Below are positions 56,355 to 64,000 of a stretch of DNA of 64,000 nucleotides, piece by piece; the first letter of the stretch is position 1, and the number at the start of each line of letters is the position of its first letter. The stretch is from the NCBI GenBank assembly GCA_013364255.1, contig CP054936.1, forward strand, positions 2,014,853 through 2,078,852. The letters run 5' to 3'. The stretch is from Streptomyces seoulensis (lineage in GTDB: Bacteria; Actinomycetota; Actinomycetes; Streptomycetales; Streptomycetaceae). The notes under the pieces were generated by a model. The model was not told where the DNA came from. It did no database searches and saw nothing but the letters and a program-made list of their open reading frames with translations. A program made the translations under genes and the position numbers.

Positions 56355-56685
56355 CCACCACTCCTCGTCCGGTTCGGATCGCGCCTGGCGCGGAGGTCGC
56401 GTCGGCGTTGCGGGGTTTCCCCGCCGGGGGCCGCGAAACCGCGCCGGGCGGCGTTCACCCGGGTGGGGGGCGACCGTGCGCCGTTTCGGGCGTGCGCCCA
56501 CCGGGCACTCGTGCCAGGCTCGTTGACGAGCCCTCGGCAGGCAGCCCGCACACGGGGCGCTGCCCGGCCGCCGGTCCGGTCCGCTCGTGCGCGGCCGGCC
56601 CGTACGGCCCGCCCGCGCCCGCGGGCGCCTCGGCGGTCCGGAAGAGCCGGGGCGGAGGGCGGCAGCCTGGCTGGGAGGTCGGAGC
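56355..56685. other. Intergenic region upstream of fdh operon, no gene seen
   Basis: 331 bp containing the presumed formate dehydrogenase operon promoter. No clear -35/-10 or dyad of note was found. One open frame continuing from fdhB (start near 56587) is not supported, as GGGAGG favours 56686. Confidence 0.5.
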
Positions 56686-57765
56686 ATGACCGAGGGCGAC
56701 ACGGCGGCGCGGCCGGCCGGCGGTGCTCCGCCGCCCCCGTCGCGGAACCTGCTGTACGGGCCGCAGCCGAACGTCGCCGCGGCGGCCGGACACGTCGATC
56801 CGCCGCCGCGGATGGGCTTCTTCACCGACACCTCGGTCTGCATCGGCTGCAAGGCGTGCGAGGTGGCGTGCAAGGAGTGGAACTCCGTGCCGGAGGACGG
56901 CCTGGAGCTGACCGGCATGTCCTACGACAACACCCAGGGGCTGGGCGCGGACACCTGGCGGCACGTGGCGTTCATCGAGCAGCGCAAGCCGTTCGGCGGC
57001 CAGGAACCCGGCGTCGACCACGGCGGCTTCGACGTGTTCGAGGCCGCCCGCAACCTGGGCCGCTCCCCCGCCACCACCGCCGCACCCGGCCCGTGCGCCC
57101 CCGCGCCCGCGCCGGGCGCCACCGCGCCGTCGCCCGGCGCGGCACCCGCGGGCGCGCCGGCCGGGGAGATCTCGCCGGTGGCGCCGGACGGGCGGACCGA
57201 GCTGCGCTGGCTGATGGCGTCCGACGTGTGCAAGCACTGCACGCACGCGGCCTGTCTCGACGTGTGCCCCACCGGCGCGCTGTTCCGCACCGAGTTCGGC
57301 ACCGTGGTGGTGCAGCAGGACGTGTGCAACGGCTGCGGGTACTGCGTGCCCGCCTGCCCCTACGGAGTGATCGACCAGCGCGAGGAGGACGGCCGGGTCT
57401 GGAAGTGCACGCTGTGCTACGACCGGCTCGGCGTCGGGATGGAACCGGCCTGCGCCAAGGCGTGCCCCACCGACTCCATCCAGTTCGGCCCGCTGGAGGA
57501 GCTGCGCGAGCGGGCCGCGGCCCGGGTGGAGCGACTGCGCGCGACCGGCGTCGCCGACGCCCGGCTGTACGGCGAGAGCCCGGACGACGGGGTCGGCGGC
57601 GACGGCGCGTTCTTCCTGCTGCTGGACGAGCCCGAGGTCTACGGCCTGCCGCCGGACCCGCAGGTGACCACCCGGGATCTGCCCTCGATGTGGAAGCACG
57701 CGGCGACGGCCGCCCTCTCGCTCGCCGCGCTGGGCGTCGCGAGCTTCGCCAGGAGGCCCCGATGA
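56686..57765 (+). CDS. Formate dehydrogenase iron-sulfur subunit (FdhB-like)
   Basis: A 359-residue electron-transfer subunit. Four ferredoxin-type clusters: CIGCKACEVAC (residue 52 on), CKHCTHAACLDVC, CNGCGYCVPAC, and CTLC with CAKAC, as in FdnH/FdhB. Residues about 126-160 are an Ala/Pro-rich low-complexity insertion absent from standard family members. The C-terminus has one hydrophobic helix (AATAALSLAALGVASF) for membrane anchoring. It passes electrons from the Mo/W subunit to the quinone. The next gene overlaps its stop (ATGA). Confidence 0.93.
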   Translation: MTEGDTAARPAGGAPPPPSRNLLYGPQPNVAAAAGHVDPPPRMGFFTDTSVCIGCKACEVACKEWNSVPEDGLELTGMSYDNTQGLGADTWRHVAFIEQRKPFGGQEPGVDHGGFDVFEAARNLGRSPATTAAPGPCAPAPAPGATAPSPGAAPAGAPAGEISPVAPDGRTELRWLMASDVCKHCTHAACLDVCPTGALFRTEFGTVVVQQDVCNGCGYCVPACPYGVIDQREEDGRVWKCTLCYDRLGVGMEPACAKACPTDSIQFGPLEELRERAAARVERLRATGVADARLYGESPDDGVGGDGAFFLLLDEPEVYGLPPDPQVTTRDLPSMWKHAATAALSLAALGVASFARRPR

Positions 57766-58781
57766 GCGGATCGGACGTCACCCGCGAGGGTGTTCAGGGG
57801 GCGCGGCCGGGGCGGGACGCGCCGGTGGGGGCCTTCGCCGGACGGCGCGGGCGCCGGCGCGGCCGGGGCGAGCAGCCGATGGTCCCGGAGGCCCGGTTCT
57901 CCTCGTACTACGGCAGGCCGGTCCTCAACAAGCCGACCTGGAAAGCGCTCGACATCGCCGGCTACCTCTACCTCGGCGGGCTCGCCGGGGCCTCGTCGCT
58001 GCTGGCGGCCGGCGGCCACGCCACCGGACGGCCGGGGCTCGCGCGGGCGGCGAAGCTGGGCGCGGCGGGCGCCATCACCCTCTCGCTCGGCGCGCTGGTG
58101 CACGACCTCGGGCGGCCCGCCCGCTTCGTCAACATGCTCCGCGTCTTCAAGCCCACCTCGCCGATGAGCATGGGCTCGTGGCTGCTGGCCGGGTACGCGC
58201 CGCTGACCATGGCCGCGGCGGCGGCCGACGTCACGGGCCGCTGCCGGCTCGTCGGCGCGGCCGCCACGGGCGGGGCCGCGGTGCTGGGCCCGGCGGTGGC
58301 CACCTACACGGCCGTGCTGCTCGCCGACACGGCGGTGCCGTCCTGGCACGAGGGCTACCGGGAGCTGCCGTTCGTCTTCGCCGGGTCCGCCGCCGGCGCG
58401 GCGGCCGGTCTCGGGCTGCTCTGCGCGCCGACGGCGCAGACGGGGCCCGCCCGCCGGATGGCGGTGCTGGGCGTCGTGCTGGAGACGGGCGCCTTCCAGC
58501 TCATGAAGCGCCGGATGGGGCTGGCCGCCGAGCCGTTCGAGCGGGGTCTGCCGCAGCGGCTGCTGCGCGCCGCCGAATTCCTCACGGTGGGCGGCGCGGC
58601 GCTGGCCGCCCGCGCGGGCCGGCGGCGGGGCCGGGGCCTGGCGGCGGCGGGCGGAGCCGCACTGCTGGCCGGCTCGGCCGCGCTGCGCTTCGGCGTGTTC
58701 CACGCCGGGGTGGCCTCGGCGGAGGACCCCAAATACACGGTGGTGCCGCAACGCGAACGGCTGCGGGCCCGCGACGGGTGA
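57762..58781 (+). CDS. NrfD/PsrC-like membrane subunit
   Basis: A 339-residue protein with eight or nine hydrophobic helices after an Arg-rich N-terminal 60 residues. Motifs: GRPVLNKPTWKALDIAGYLYLGG and HDLGRPARFVNMLRVFKPTSPMSMGSW, the latter a hallmark of NrfD-family quinone-reacting subunits. It likely delivers electrons from formate to menaquinone. It stands in for the cytochrome b subunit FdnI of E. coli. Confidence 0.92.
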   Translation: MSGSDVTREGVQGARPGRDAPVGAFAGRRGRRRGRGEQPMVPEARFSSYYGRPVLNKPTWKALDIAGYLYLGGLAGASSLLAAGGHATGRPGLARAAKLGAAGAITLSLGALVHDLGRPARFVNMLRVFKPTSPMSMGSWLLAGYAPLTMAAAAADVTGRCRLVGAAATGGAAVLGPAVATYTAVLLADTAVPSWHEGYRELPFVFAGSAAGAAAGLGLLCAPTAQTGPARRMAVLGVVLETGAFQLMKRRMGLAAEPFERGLPQRLLRAAEFLTVGGAALAARAGRRRGRGLAAAGGAALLAGSAALRFGVFHAGVASAEDPKYTVVPQRERLRARDG

Positions 58782-58935
58782 CCGCACGCCAGACGACAGC
58801 CCGCGGGCGGCCGTGGGCGCCGGTTTCCCGCAGGGGCGCCGCGGGTACTCCGCAGCAGCGCCACCCGGGCGGCCGCGAGGCGACCTCGCGACCGCCGCAC
58901 CGCGCGACCGAGCAGCATCCGGAAGGGCTCACCTC

Positions 58936-61900
58936 ATGGGCGTACGCACCTGGATCGACTCCTGGCCGGTCTACCGCCAGCTCACGGGCACCGACCCGCT
59001 GGGCCGCGGGGCCGCCGCCAGGAGCGGGCCCACCGCGCGGCTCACCCCCCGGGTGGCCTCCGCCGACCGGGTGGTCAAGTCGATCTGCCCGTACTGCGCC
59101 GTGGGCTGCGGCCAGAACGTCTACGTCGAGGACGGGCGGGTCACCCAGATCGAGGGCGACCCCGACTCGCCCGTCTCGCGCGGCCGGCTGTGCCCCAAGG
59201 GCTCGGCCAGCCTCCAGCTGACCACCGGCGACGCCCGCGAGCACCACGTCCTGTACCGGCGTCCGTACGGCGCCGGGTGGGAGCGTCTGGACCTGGACAC
59301 GGCGATGGACATGATCGCCGACCGGGTGATCGAGGCCCGCCGCGCCGGCTGGCAGTGGGACGTCGACGGCGCCCGCACCCGGCGCACCCTCGGCGTCGCC
59401 AGCCTGGGCGGAGCGACGCTGGACAACGAGGAGAACTACCTGATCAAGAAGTTGTTCACCGCGCTCGGAGCGATCCAGATCGAGAACCAGGCGCGTATTT
59501 GACACTCCTCCACCGTTCCCGGTCTGGGAACCTCGTTCGGCCGCGGCGGCGCGACCACCTTCCAGCAGGACCTGCAGAACTCGGACTGCATCGTCATCCA
59601 GGGCTCGAACATGGCCGAGTGCCATCCGGTCGGGTTCCAGTGGGTGATGGAGGCCAAGGCCCGGGGCGCGAAGGTGATCCACGTCGACCCGCGGTTCACC
59701 AGGACCAGCGCGGTCGCCGACGTGCACGTGCCGCTGCGCGCGGGCTCGGACATCGCCTTCCTCGGCGGCGTCGTCAACTACGTCCTGGGCCACGACAAGT
59801 ACTTCCGCGACTACGTGGTGGCGTACACCAACGGGCCGGTGGTGCTGGGCGAGGACTTCCGCGACACCGAGGACCTCGACGGCGTCTTCTCGGGCTTCGA
59901 TCCGCAGAGCCGGACGTACGACGACGGCACCTGGCAGTACGCGGGCATGGAGGTGCGGGCGGTCTCCGGCGAGCGCGACCGGGACGACCCGCGGGGCGCC
60001 GGCGGCCGCTCGGTCAGCGAGGCGGCGCGCGGCGAGGCCCACGGGTCGGGCGGCGCCGACATCGGCGCGGGCGAGCCCGAGCGCGACGAGACGATGACGC
60101 ATCCGCGGTGCGTGTTCCAGGTGCTCAAGCGGCACTACGCCCGCTACACGCCCGAGGTGGTGGAGCGGATCTGCGGGGTGCCGCAGGACCTGTTCCGCCA
60201 GGTGTGCGAACTGGTCACCGAGAACTCCGGGCGCGAGCGGACCACCGCGTTCGCCTACGCGGTCGGCTGGACCCAGCACACGGTCGGGGTGCAGTACATC
60301 CGGGCGGCCGGCGTGCTCCAGACCCTGCTGGGCAACATCGGCCGGCCCGGCGGCGGCATCCTGGCGCTGCGCGGCCACGCCTCCATCCAGGGCTCGACGG
60401 ACATCCCCACCCTGTTCAACCTGCTGCCGGGCTACATCCCGATGCCGCACGCGCACCAGCGGCAGGACCTGGACTCGTTCGTGCGCGCCGAGGCGACGGC
60501 CAAGGGCTACTGGGGCGAGATGCGCTCGTACCTGGTGAGCCTGCTCAAGGCGTACTGGGGCGACGCCGCGACCGCGGACAACGACTTCTGCTTCGACTAC
60601 CTGCCGCGCCTGACCGGCTCGCACTCCACCTACGAGACCGTGCTGGCCCAGTTGGAGGGGACCTGCAAGGGCTACTTCCTGATGGGCGAGAACCCGGCGG
60701 TGGGCTCGGCCAACGCCAAGTCGCAGCGCCTGGGCATGGCCAATCTGGACTGGCTGGTCGTGCGCGACTTCTCGCTGATCGAGTCGGCCACCTGGTGGAA
60801 GGACGGGCCGGAGATCGAGACCGGGGAGCTGCGCACCGAGGACATCGGCACCGAGGTGTTCTTCCTGCCGGCCGCCGCGCACACCGAGAAGGCGGGCAGT
60901 TTCACCAACACCCAGCGGCTGCTCCAGTGGCACCACCAGGCCGTCGAGCCGCCGGGCGAGGCGCGCAGCGACCTGTGGTTCACCTTCCACCTGGGCCGGA
61001 TCATCCGGGACAGGCTCGCCGGGTCCGCCGATCCGATGGACTGGCCGGTGCTCGATCTGACCTGGGACTACGCCACCCGGGGCGCGATCGCCGAGCCGGT
61101 GGCCGAGGCGGTGCTGGCGGAGATCAACGGCCACGACGCCGAGGGCCGGCCGCTCAGCTCGTACGAGCAGCTGGCGGACGACGGCTCGACGGTGTGCGGC
61201 TGCTGGATCTACTGCGGGGTCAACGCCGACGGCGTCAACCAGGCCGCTCGCCGCAAGCCCGGCACGGAGCAGGACTGGGTGGCCGGCGAGTGGGGCTGGG
61301 CGTGGCCGGCCAACCGCCGCATCCTGTACAACCGGGCGTCCGCCGACCCGGACGGCAATCCGTGGAGCGAGCGCAAGGCGCTGGTGTGGTGGGACGCGGA
61401 GCAGGGGCAGTGGACGGGCCACGACATCGCCGATTTCGGCAGGACCAAGTCGCCGTTCTACCGGCCGCCGCCGGGTGCGAGGGCCGCCGATGCGCTGTCG
61501 GGCACGGACGCGTTCGTGATGCAGGCCGACGGCAAGGCCTGGCTGTACGCGCCCGCCGGTCTGACCGACGGCCCGCTGCCGGCCCACTACGAGCCGCAGG
61601 ACTCGCCGTTCCCGAACCTGCTCTACGGCCGGCAGCGCAATCCGGTGCGGCAGGTGCTGCCGTCGCGCCCGGACAACCGCTATCAGCCCAGCGGCGGCGA
61701 GCCGGGCGCCGAGGTGTACCCGTACGTGGCCACCACCTACCGGCTCACCGAGCACCACACGGCGGGCGGCATGTCGCGCTGGCAGCCGTATCTGGCCGAG
61801 CTGCAACCGGAGTTCTTCTGCGAGGTGTCGCCGGAGCTGGCGGCCGAGCGCGCTCTGGAGCACACCGGGTGGGCGACGGTCGTCAGCGCCCGCGGGGTGA

Positions 61901-62193
61901 TCGAGGCGCGGGTGCTGGTGACCGACCGGATGACGCCGCTGACCGTGCACGGCCGGACGCTGCACCAGGTGGGCCTGCCCTACCACTGGGGGCCGAACGG
62001 CTACAGCACCGGCGACGCGGCGAACGAGCTGCTGCATCTGTCGCTGGACCCGAACACCCACATCCAGGAGACCAAGGCGTTCGCCGTGGACATCCGGCCG
62101 GGGCGGCGGCCGCGCGGCCCGGCCGCGCCCGCGCTGGTGCGGGCCTACCGGGCGCGGGCGGGCATCGACGAGCACACCGGGACCGAGCCGTGA
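58936..62193 (+). CDS. Selenocysteine-containing formate dehydrogenase, large subunit
   Basis: A 1085-residue molybdopterin enzyme read through an in-frame UGA at 59500-59502 (Sec189). The frame is continuous across it: NQARI-U-HSSTVPGLGTSFG, exactly where family members have Sec or Cys as the metal ligand, followed by the His. [4Fe-4S] Cys are C51, C54, C58 and C86. GRGGATTFQQDL and the later IGRPGGGI are pterin-site motifs. No twin-Arg signal, so the active site probably faces the cytoplasm, unlike E. coli FdnG. A hydrophilic Gly/Glu-rich insertion sits around residues 347-380. GGAAGGG lies about 9 bp before ATG 58936. A standard gene finder would split it in two. Confidence 0.95.
59500..59531 (+). 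promoter_or_regulatory. Bacterial SECIS element after Sec UGA
   Basis: The UGA is followed by 12 nt and then GTTCCC-GGTCT-GGGAAC: a perfect 6-bp stem with a GGUCU loop at 59515-59531. The GGUC(U) apical loop is that of E. coli fdhF/fdnG SECIS hairpins bound by SelB, and the distance from UGA matches. A bulged U in the upper stem, important in E. coli, is not evident. Confidence 0.88.
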
Positions 62194-62221
62194 CGGCGGG
62201 GCCGCGCCCGGTGCGCGGACG

Positions 62222-63247
62222 TCACCTGAGGACCACCGAATGGGGCTCGCGCGGGACGAGTTCGCCGATCACCGGGGCGCCGGGCACCTCGCCGGCGACG
62301 AGCAGGCCACCAGAGGTCTGGGCGTCGGCCAGCAGCAGCCGGGTGTCGGCGTCCGCGCCGCCGAAGTCGGTGAACGGCGCGACCCAGTCGAGGTTGCGCC
62401 GGGTGCCGCCGCTGACGTAGCCGTCCCGTACGGCGTCCCGCGCCCCGTCGAGGTAGGGCACGGCGGCGGTGTCCAGCACGGCCGTCACGTTCGAGGCGCG
62501 GGCGAGTTTGTGCAGGTGGCCGAGGAGGCCGAAGCCGGTCACGTCGGTCGCGCAGGTCGCCCCGGCGGCCAGCGCCGCCCGCGAGGCGTCCCGGTTGAGG
62601 GCCACCATGGTCGCGACGGCCTGTTCGAAGCGTTCGCCGGTGGCCTTGTGCCGGTTGTTCAGCACACCCAGGCCCAGGGGCTTGGTCAGGGACAGGGGCA
62701 GGCCGGGCCGTCCCGCGTCGTTGCGCAGCAGCCGCGCCGGGTCGGCGAGCCCGGTGACGGCCATGCCGTACTTGGGTTCGGGGTCGTCCACGCTGTGGCC
62801 GCCGCCGACGTGGCAGCCGGCCGCGGCGGCGATCTCCAGGCCGCCGCGCAGCACTTCGCGGGCCAGCTCGAACGGCAGCACCTCGCGCGGCCAGGCGAGC
62901 AGGTTGACGGCGACGACCGGGTGGCCGCCCATGGCGTACACGTCGGACAGGGCGTTGGCGGCGGCGATGCGGCCCCAGTCGTACGGGTCGTCGACGACCG
63001 GGGTGAAGAAGTCGGCGGTGGACACCAGCGCCTGCGCGGGGCCGCCGCCGGGCGCGGGCAGGGCGACCACGGCCGCGTCGTCGCCGGTGGCCGCCCCGAC
63101 CAGCAGCGGCGTGCCGGCCGGGGCCGGGAAGGGCGCCGTCAACGAGCCGAGCAGGTCCTCCAGTTCACCGGGCGGGATCTTGCAGGCGCAGCCGCCGCCG
63201 TGGGCGAACCGGGTGAGCCGGACGGGGGTTCGGGGGGTGGTGGTCAT
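62222..63247 (-). CDS. selD: Selenide, water dikinase
   Basis: A 341-residue ATP-dependent enzyme making selenophosphate, the selenium donor for Sec-tRNA. The N-terminal active-site stretch HGGGCACKIPP carries Cys20, Cys22 and Lys23 (E. coli Cys17, Cys19, Lys20); the position that is Sec in some SelD proteins is Cys here. Next are GDDAAV, VSTADFFTPVVDDPYDWG, NALSDVYAMGG and LLADAQTSGGL. It converges with the formate dehydrogenase gene (28-bp gap) and is divergent from the tRNA-Sec gene across 50 bp, which must hold both promoters. Confidence 0.97.
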   Translation of the reverse strand: MTTTPRTPVRLTRFAHGGGCACKIPPGELEDLLGSLTAPFPAPAGTPLLVGAATGDDAAVVALPAPGGGPAQALVSTADFFTPVVDDPYDWGRIAAANALSDVYAMGGHPVVAVNLLAWPREVLPFELAREVLRGGLEIAAAAGCHVGGGHSVDDPEPKYGMAVTGLADPARLLRNDAGRPGLPLSLTKPLGLGVLNNRHKATGERFEQAVATMVALNRDASRAALAAGATCATDVTGFGLLGHLHKLARASNVTAVLDTAAVPYLDGARDAVRDGYVSGGTRRNLDWVAPFTDFGGADADTRLLLADAQTSGGLLVAGEVPGAPVIGELVPREPHSVVLR

Positions 63248-63297
63248 GCCTGTCTCCCTGGGTCGTCGGACGGCCGTCCGGTAGCCTGGCGGGCGGT

Positions 63298-63390
63298 GGA
63301 GGCGTGTGGGTGCCTGGTGGCCCTCCCGGTCTTCAAAACCGAGGTGTCCGAGGATCTCGGGCAGGCGGGTTCGATTCCCGTCCGCCTCCG
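63298..63390 (+). tRNA. selC: tRNA-Sec (anticodon TCA)
   Basis: 93 nt. Acceptor stem GGAGGCG (63298-63304) pairs with CGCCTCC (63383-63389), with G73 discriminator. The anticodon loop is CTTCAAA with TCA at 63333-63335, flanked by CGGT/ACCG. The long variable arm has a perfect CCGAG-GAT-CTCGG stem, and the T loop is GGGTTCGATTCCC. CCA is not encoded. Length, extra arm and UCA anticodon are diagnostic of selenocysteine tRNA. Confidence 0.96.
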
Positions 63391-64000
63391 TCCCGCCGCT
63401 GTGGCCGGCAGCGTCTGCGCTGGTCGTCCACCCGTTCGGTGAGGCCGCGGGCGTCGAGGAACTCCAGCAGCGGCACGGCGACGCGGCGGGTGGTGTCCAG
63501 GGCCTTGCGGGCCTCGCTCAGGGTGAACGGCTGCGGCAGTTCGCGCAGTACGGCGGCGGCCCGGGCGTCCGCTCCCGGGAGCAGCACCACGGCGTCGTCG
63601 ATCCGCAGCAGCGCGCCCGCCGTGACGGCGGCGGCCAACGCCTTGCGGTGCAGGCCGAGTGCGGTGAGGCGGTCGGCCTCGGGCGCGCGGAAGGGCGCCC
63701 TCTCCAGTTCGTCCCGCACCGCGTCGACGGCGGCGCGCAGGGGCGGCGGCAGGGCGGGGCGGGTGCGGTCCGGGGCGTACAGCCTGCCCTGGCGGCACAG
63801 GAGTTCGGTGGCCGCCGGGGTGCGGGCGAGGGCGTCGACCAGGGCACGGTCGGGCAGATCGAGCAGGCGTCGGGCCGCTTCGGCGGGCAGGCCGGGTTCC
63901 ATGGGGTGCGCCCGCGCGTACCGCTCCACCTCGGCGGTCAGCCGGGCGCGCAGCCGTGTCCAGTGCTCCGGGTCGGCCAGCCAGTCGCCCGCGACGGGTT
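63333..64000 (-). CDS. selB: Selenocysteine-specific elongation factor SelB, C-terminal part (cut by window edge)
   Basis: The visible 222 residues are the C-terminal winged-helix region (AEAARRLLDLPDRALVDALA; LHRKALAAAVTAGALLRIDDAVVLLPG; FTLSEARKALDTTRRVAVPLLEFLDARGLTER), which reads SECIS hairpins. The GTPase part is beyond the edge. The frame has no stop until UGA at 63335-63333, so the last about 19 codons are antisense to the tRNA-Sec gene. That stop is the exact complement of the tRNA anticodon. The tail after GLTERVDDQRRR is probably not structured. Confidence 0.9.
   Translation of the reverse strand, partial: PVAGDWLADPEHWTRLRARLTAEVERYARAHPMEPGLPAEAARRLLDLPDRALVDALARTPAATELLCRQGRLYAPDRTRPALPPPLRAAVDAVRDELERAPFRAPEADRLTALGLHRKALAAAVTAGALLRIDDAVVLLPGADARAAAVLRELPQPFTLSEARKALDTTRRVAVPLLEFLDARGLTERVDDQRRRCRPQRRDGGGRESNPPARDPRTPRF

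Noticed and set aside
55981..56361. 126-aa minus-strand ORF over the DUF326 remnant
   Set aside because: Different frame from the conserved Cys-rich sequence; Pro/Arg/Ala-rich shadow.
59500..59502. Premature stop in formate dehydrogenase (pseudogene)
   Set aside because: The UGA is at the Sec position, followed by a SECIS hairpin, and selB/selC/selD are adjacent.
58582..62175. 1197-aa open frame on the minus strand
   Set aside because: Antisense to the formate dehydrogenase large subunit; composition is Arg/Val/Gly noise.

Overview
The window is very GC-rich chromosomal DNA with actinomycete-type gene layout: frequent GTG/TTG starts, ATGA/GTGA start-stop overlaps, and many lipoproteins, anti-sigma-type ATPases and small Cys-rich proteins. 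The gene content (SpoIIE-type phosphatase, MAB_1171c-type membrane protein, several P450s, spore photoproduct lyase family protein) points to Streptomyces or a close relative. No rRNA, insertion sequence, integrase or CRISPR array was seen. Names rest on motif and family recognition by eye, without database searches.

Left edge (1-9.5 kb): a same-strand exopolysaccharide locus. It encodes an Agd3-like polysaccharide deacetylase (cut by the window edge), a PelF-type glycosyltransferase, a PelG-position membrane protein, two SDR sugar-nucleotide enzymes flanking a sugar nucleotidyltransferase, a spherulin-4/GH135-like hydrolase and a GH114 endo-alpha-1,4-polygalactosaminidase lipoprotein. Fungal galactosaminogalactan and bacterial Pel use the same enzyme types (polymerase, deacetylase, two galactosaminidases), so a Pel/GAG-like cationic polymer is a reasonable prediction.

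Middle (9.5-47.7 kb): mixed metabolic and regulatory genes. These include a P450, a Rieske/DUF2231 membrane protein, a methyltransferase, a radical SAM SPL-family protein, a divergent SDR/LysR pair, and a tightly overlapping operon of an HExxH protein, a MAB_1171c-family protein and an FAD monooxygenase. They are followed by a secreted SGNH lipase, a large F5/8C plus beta-helix secreted protein, furA-katG with a clear operator, phosphoglucomutase, an ANTAR-GAF regulator, a SatP-like transporter, an orphan ctaD, a stand-alone condensation-domain protein, a PAS/GAF/PP2C/HATPase sensor-phosphatase, several regulators (TetR, MarR), an MFS exporter, an L,D-transpeptidase lipoprotein, two RsbW-like ATPases and an ABC ATPase.

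47.8-56.4 kb: a multicopper oxidase is followed by a complete class I P450 set (ferredoxin, ferredoxin reductase, P450). Then come small hypothetical proteins, a YbdK/GCS2-type ligase and the remains of a four-helix copper-binding protein gene.

Right edge (56.7-64 kb): a formate dehydrogenase operon and selenocysteine machinery. The large subunit reads through an in-frame UGA at 59500 (Sec189), followed by a bacterial SECIS-like hairpin with a GGUCU apical loop. Convergent to it lies selD. Beyond that is the gene for tRNA-Sec (anticodon TCA, long variable arm), and on the opposite strand selB, which leaves the window. The selB reading frame runs antisense through the 3' half of the tRNA-Sec gene and stops with a UGA that is exactly opposite the tRNA anticodon. 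The selenoprotein and most of its insertion machinery thus sit within 8 kb.
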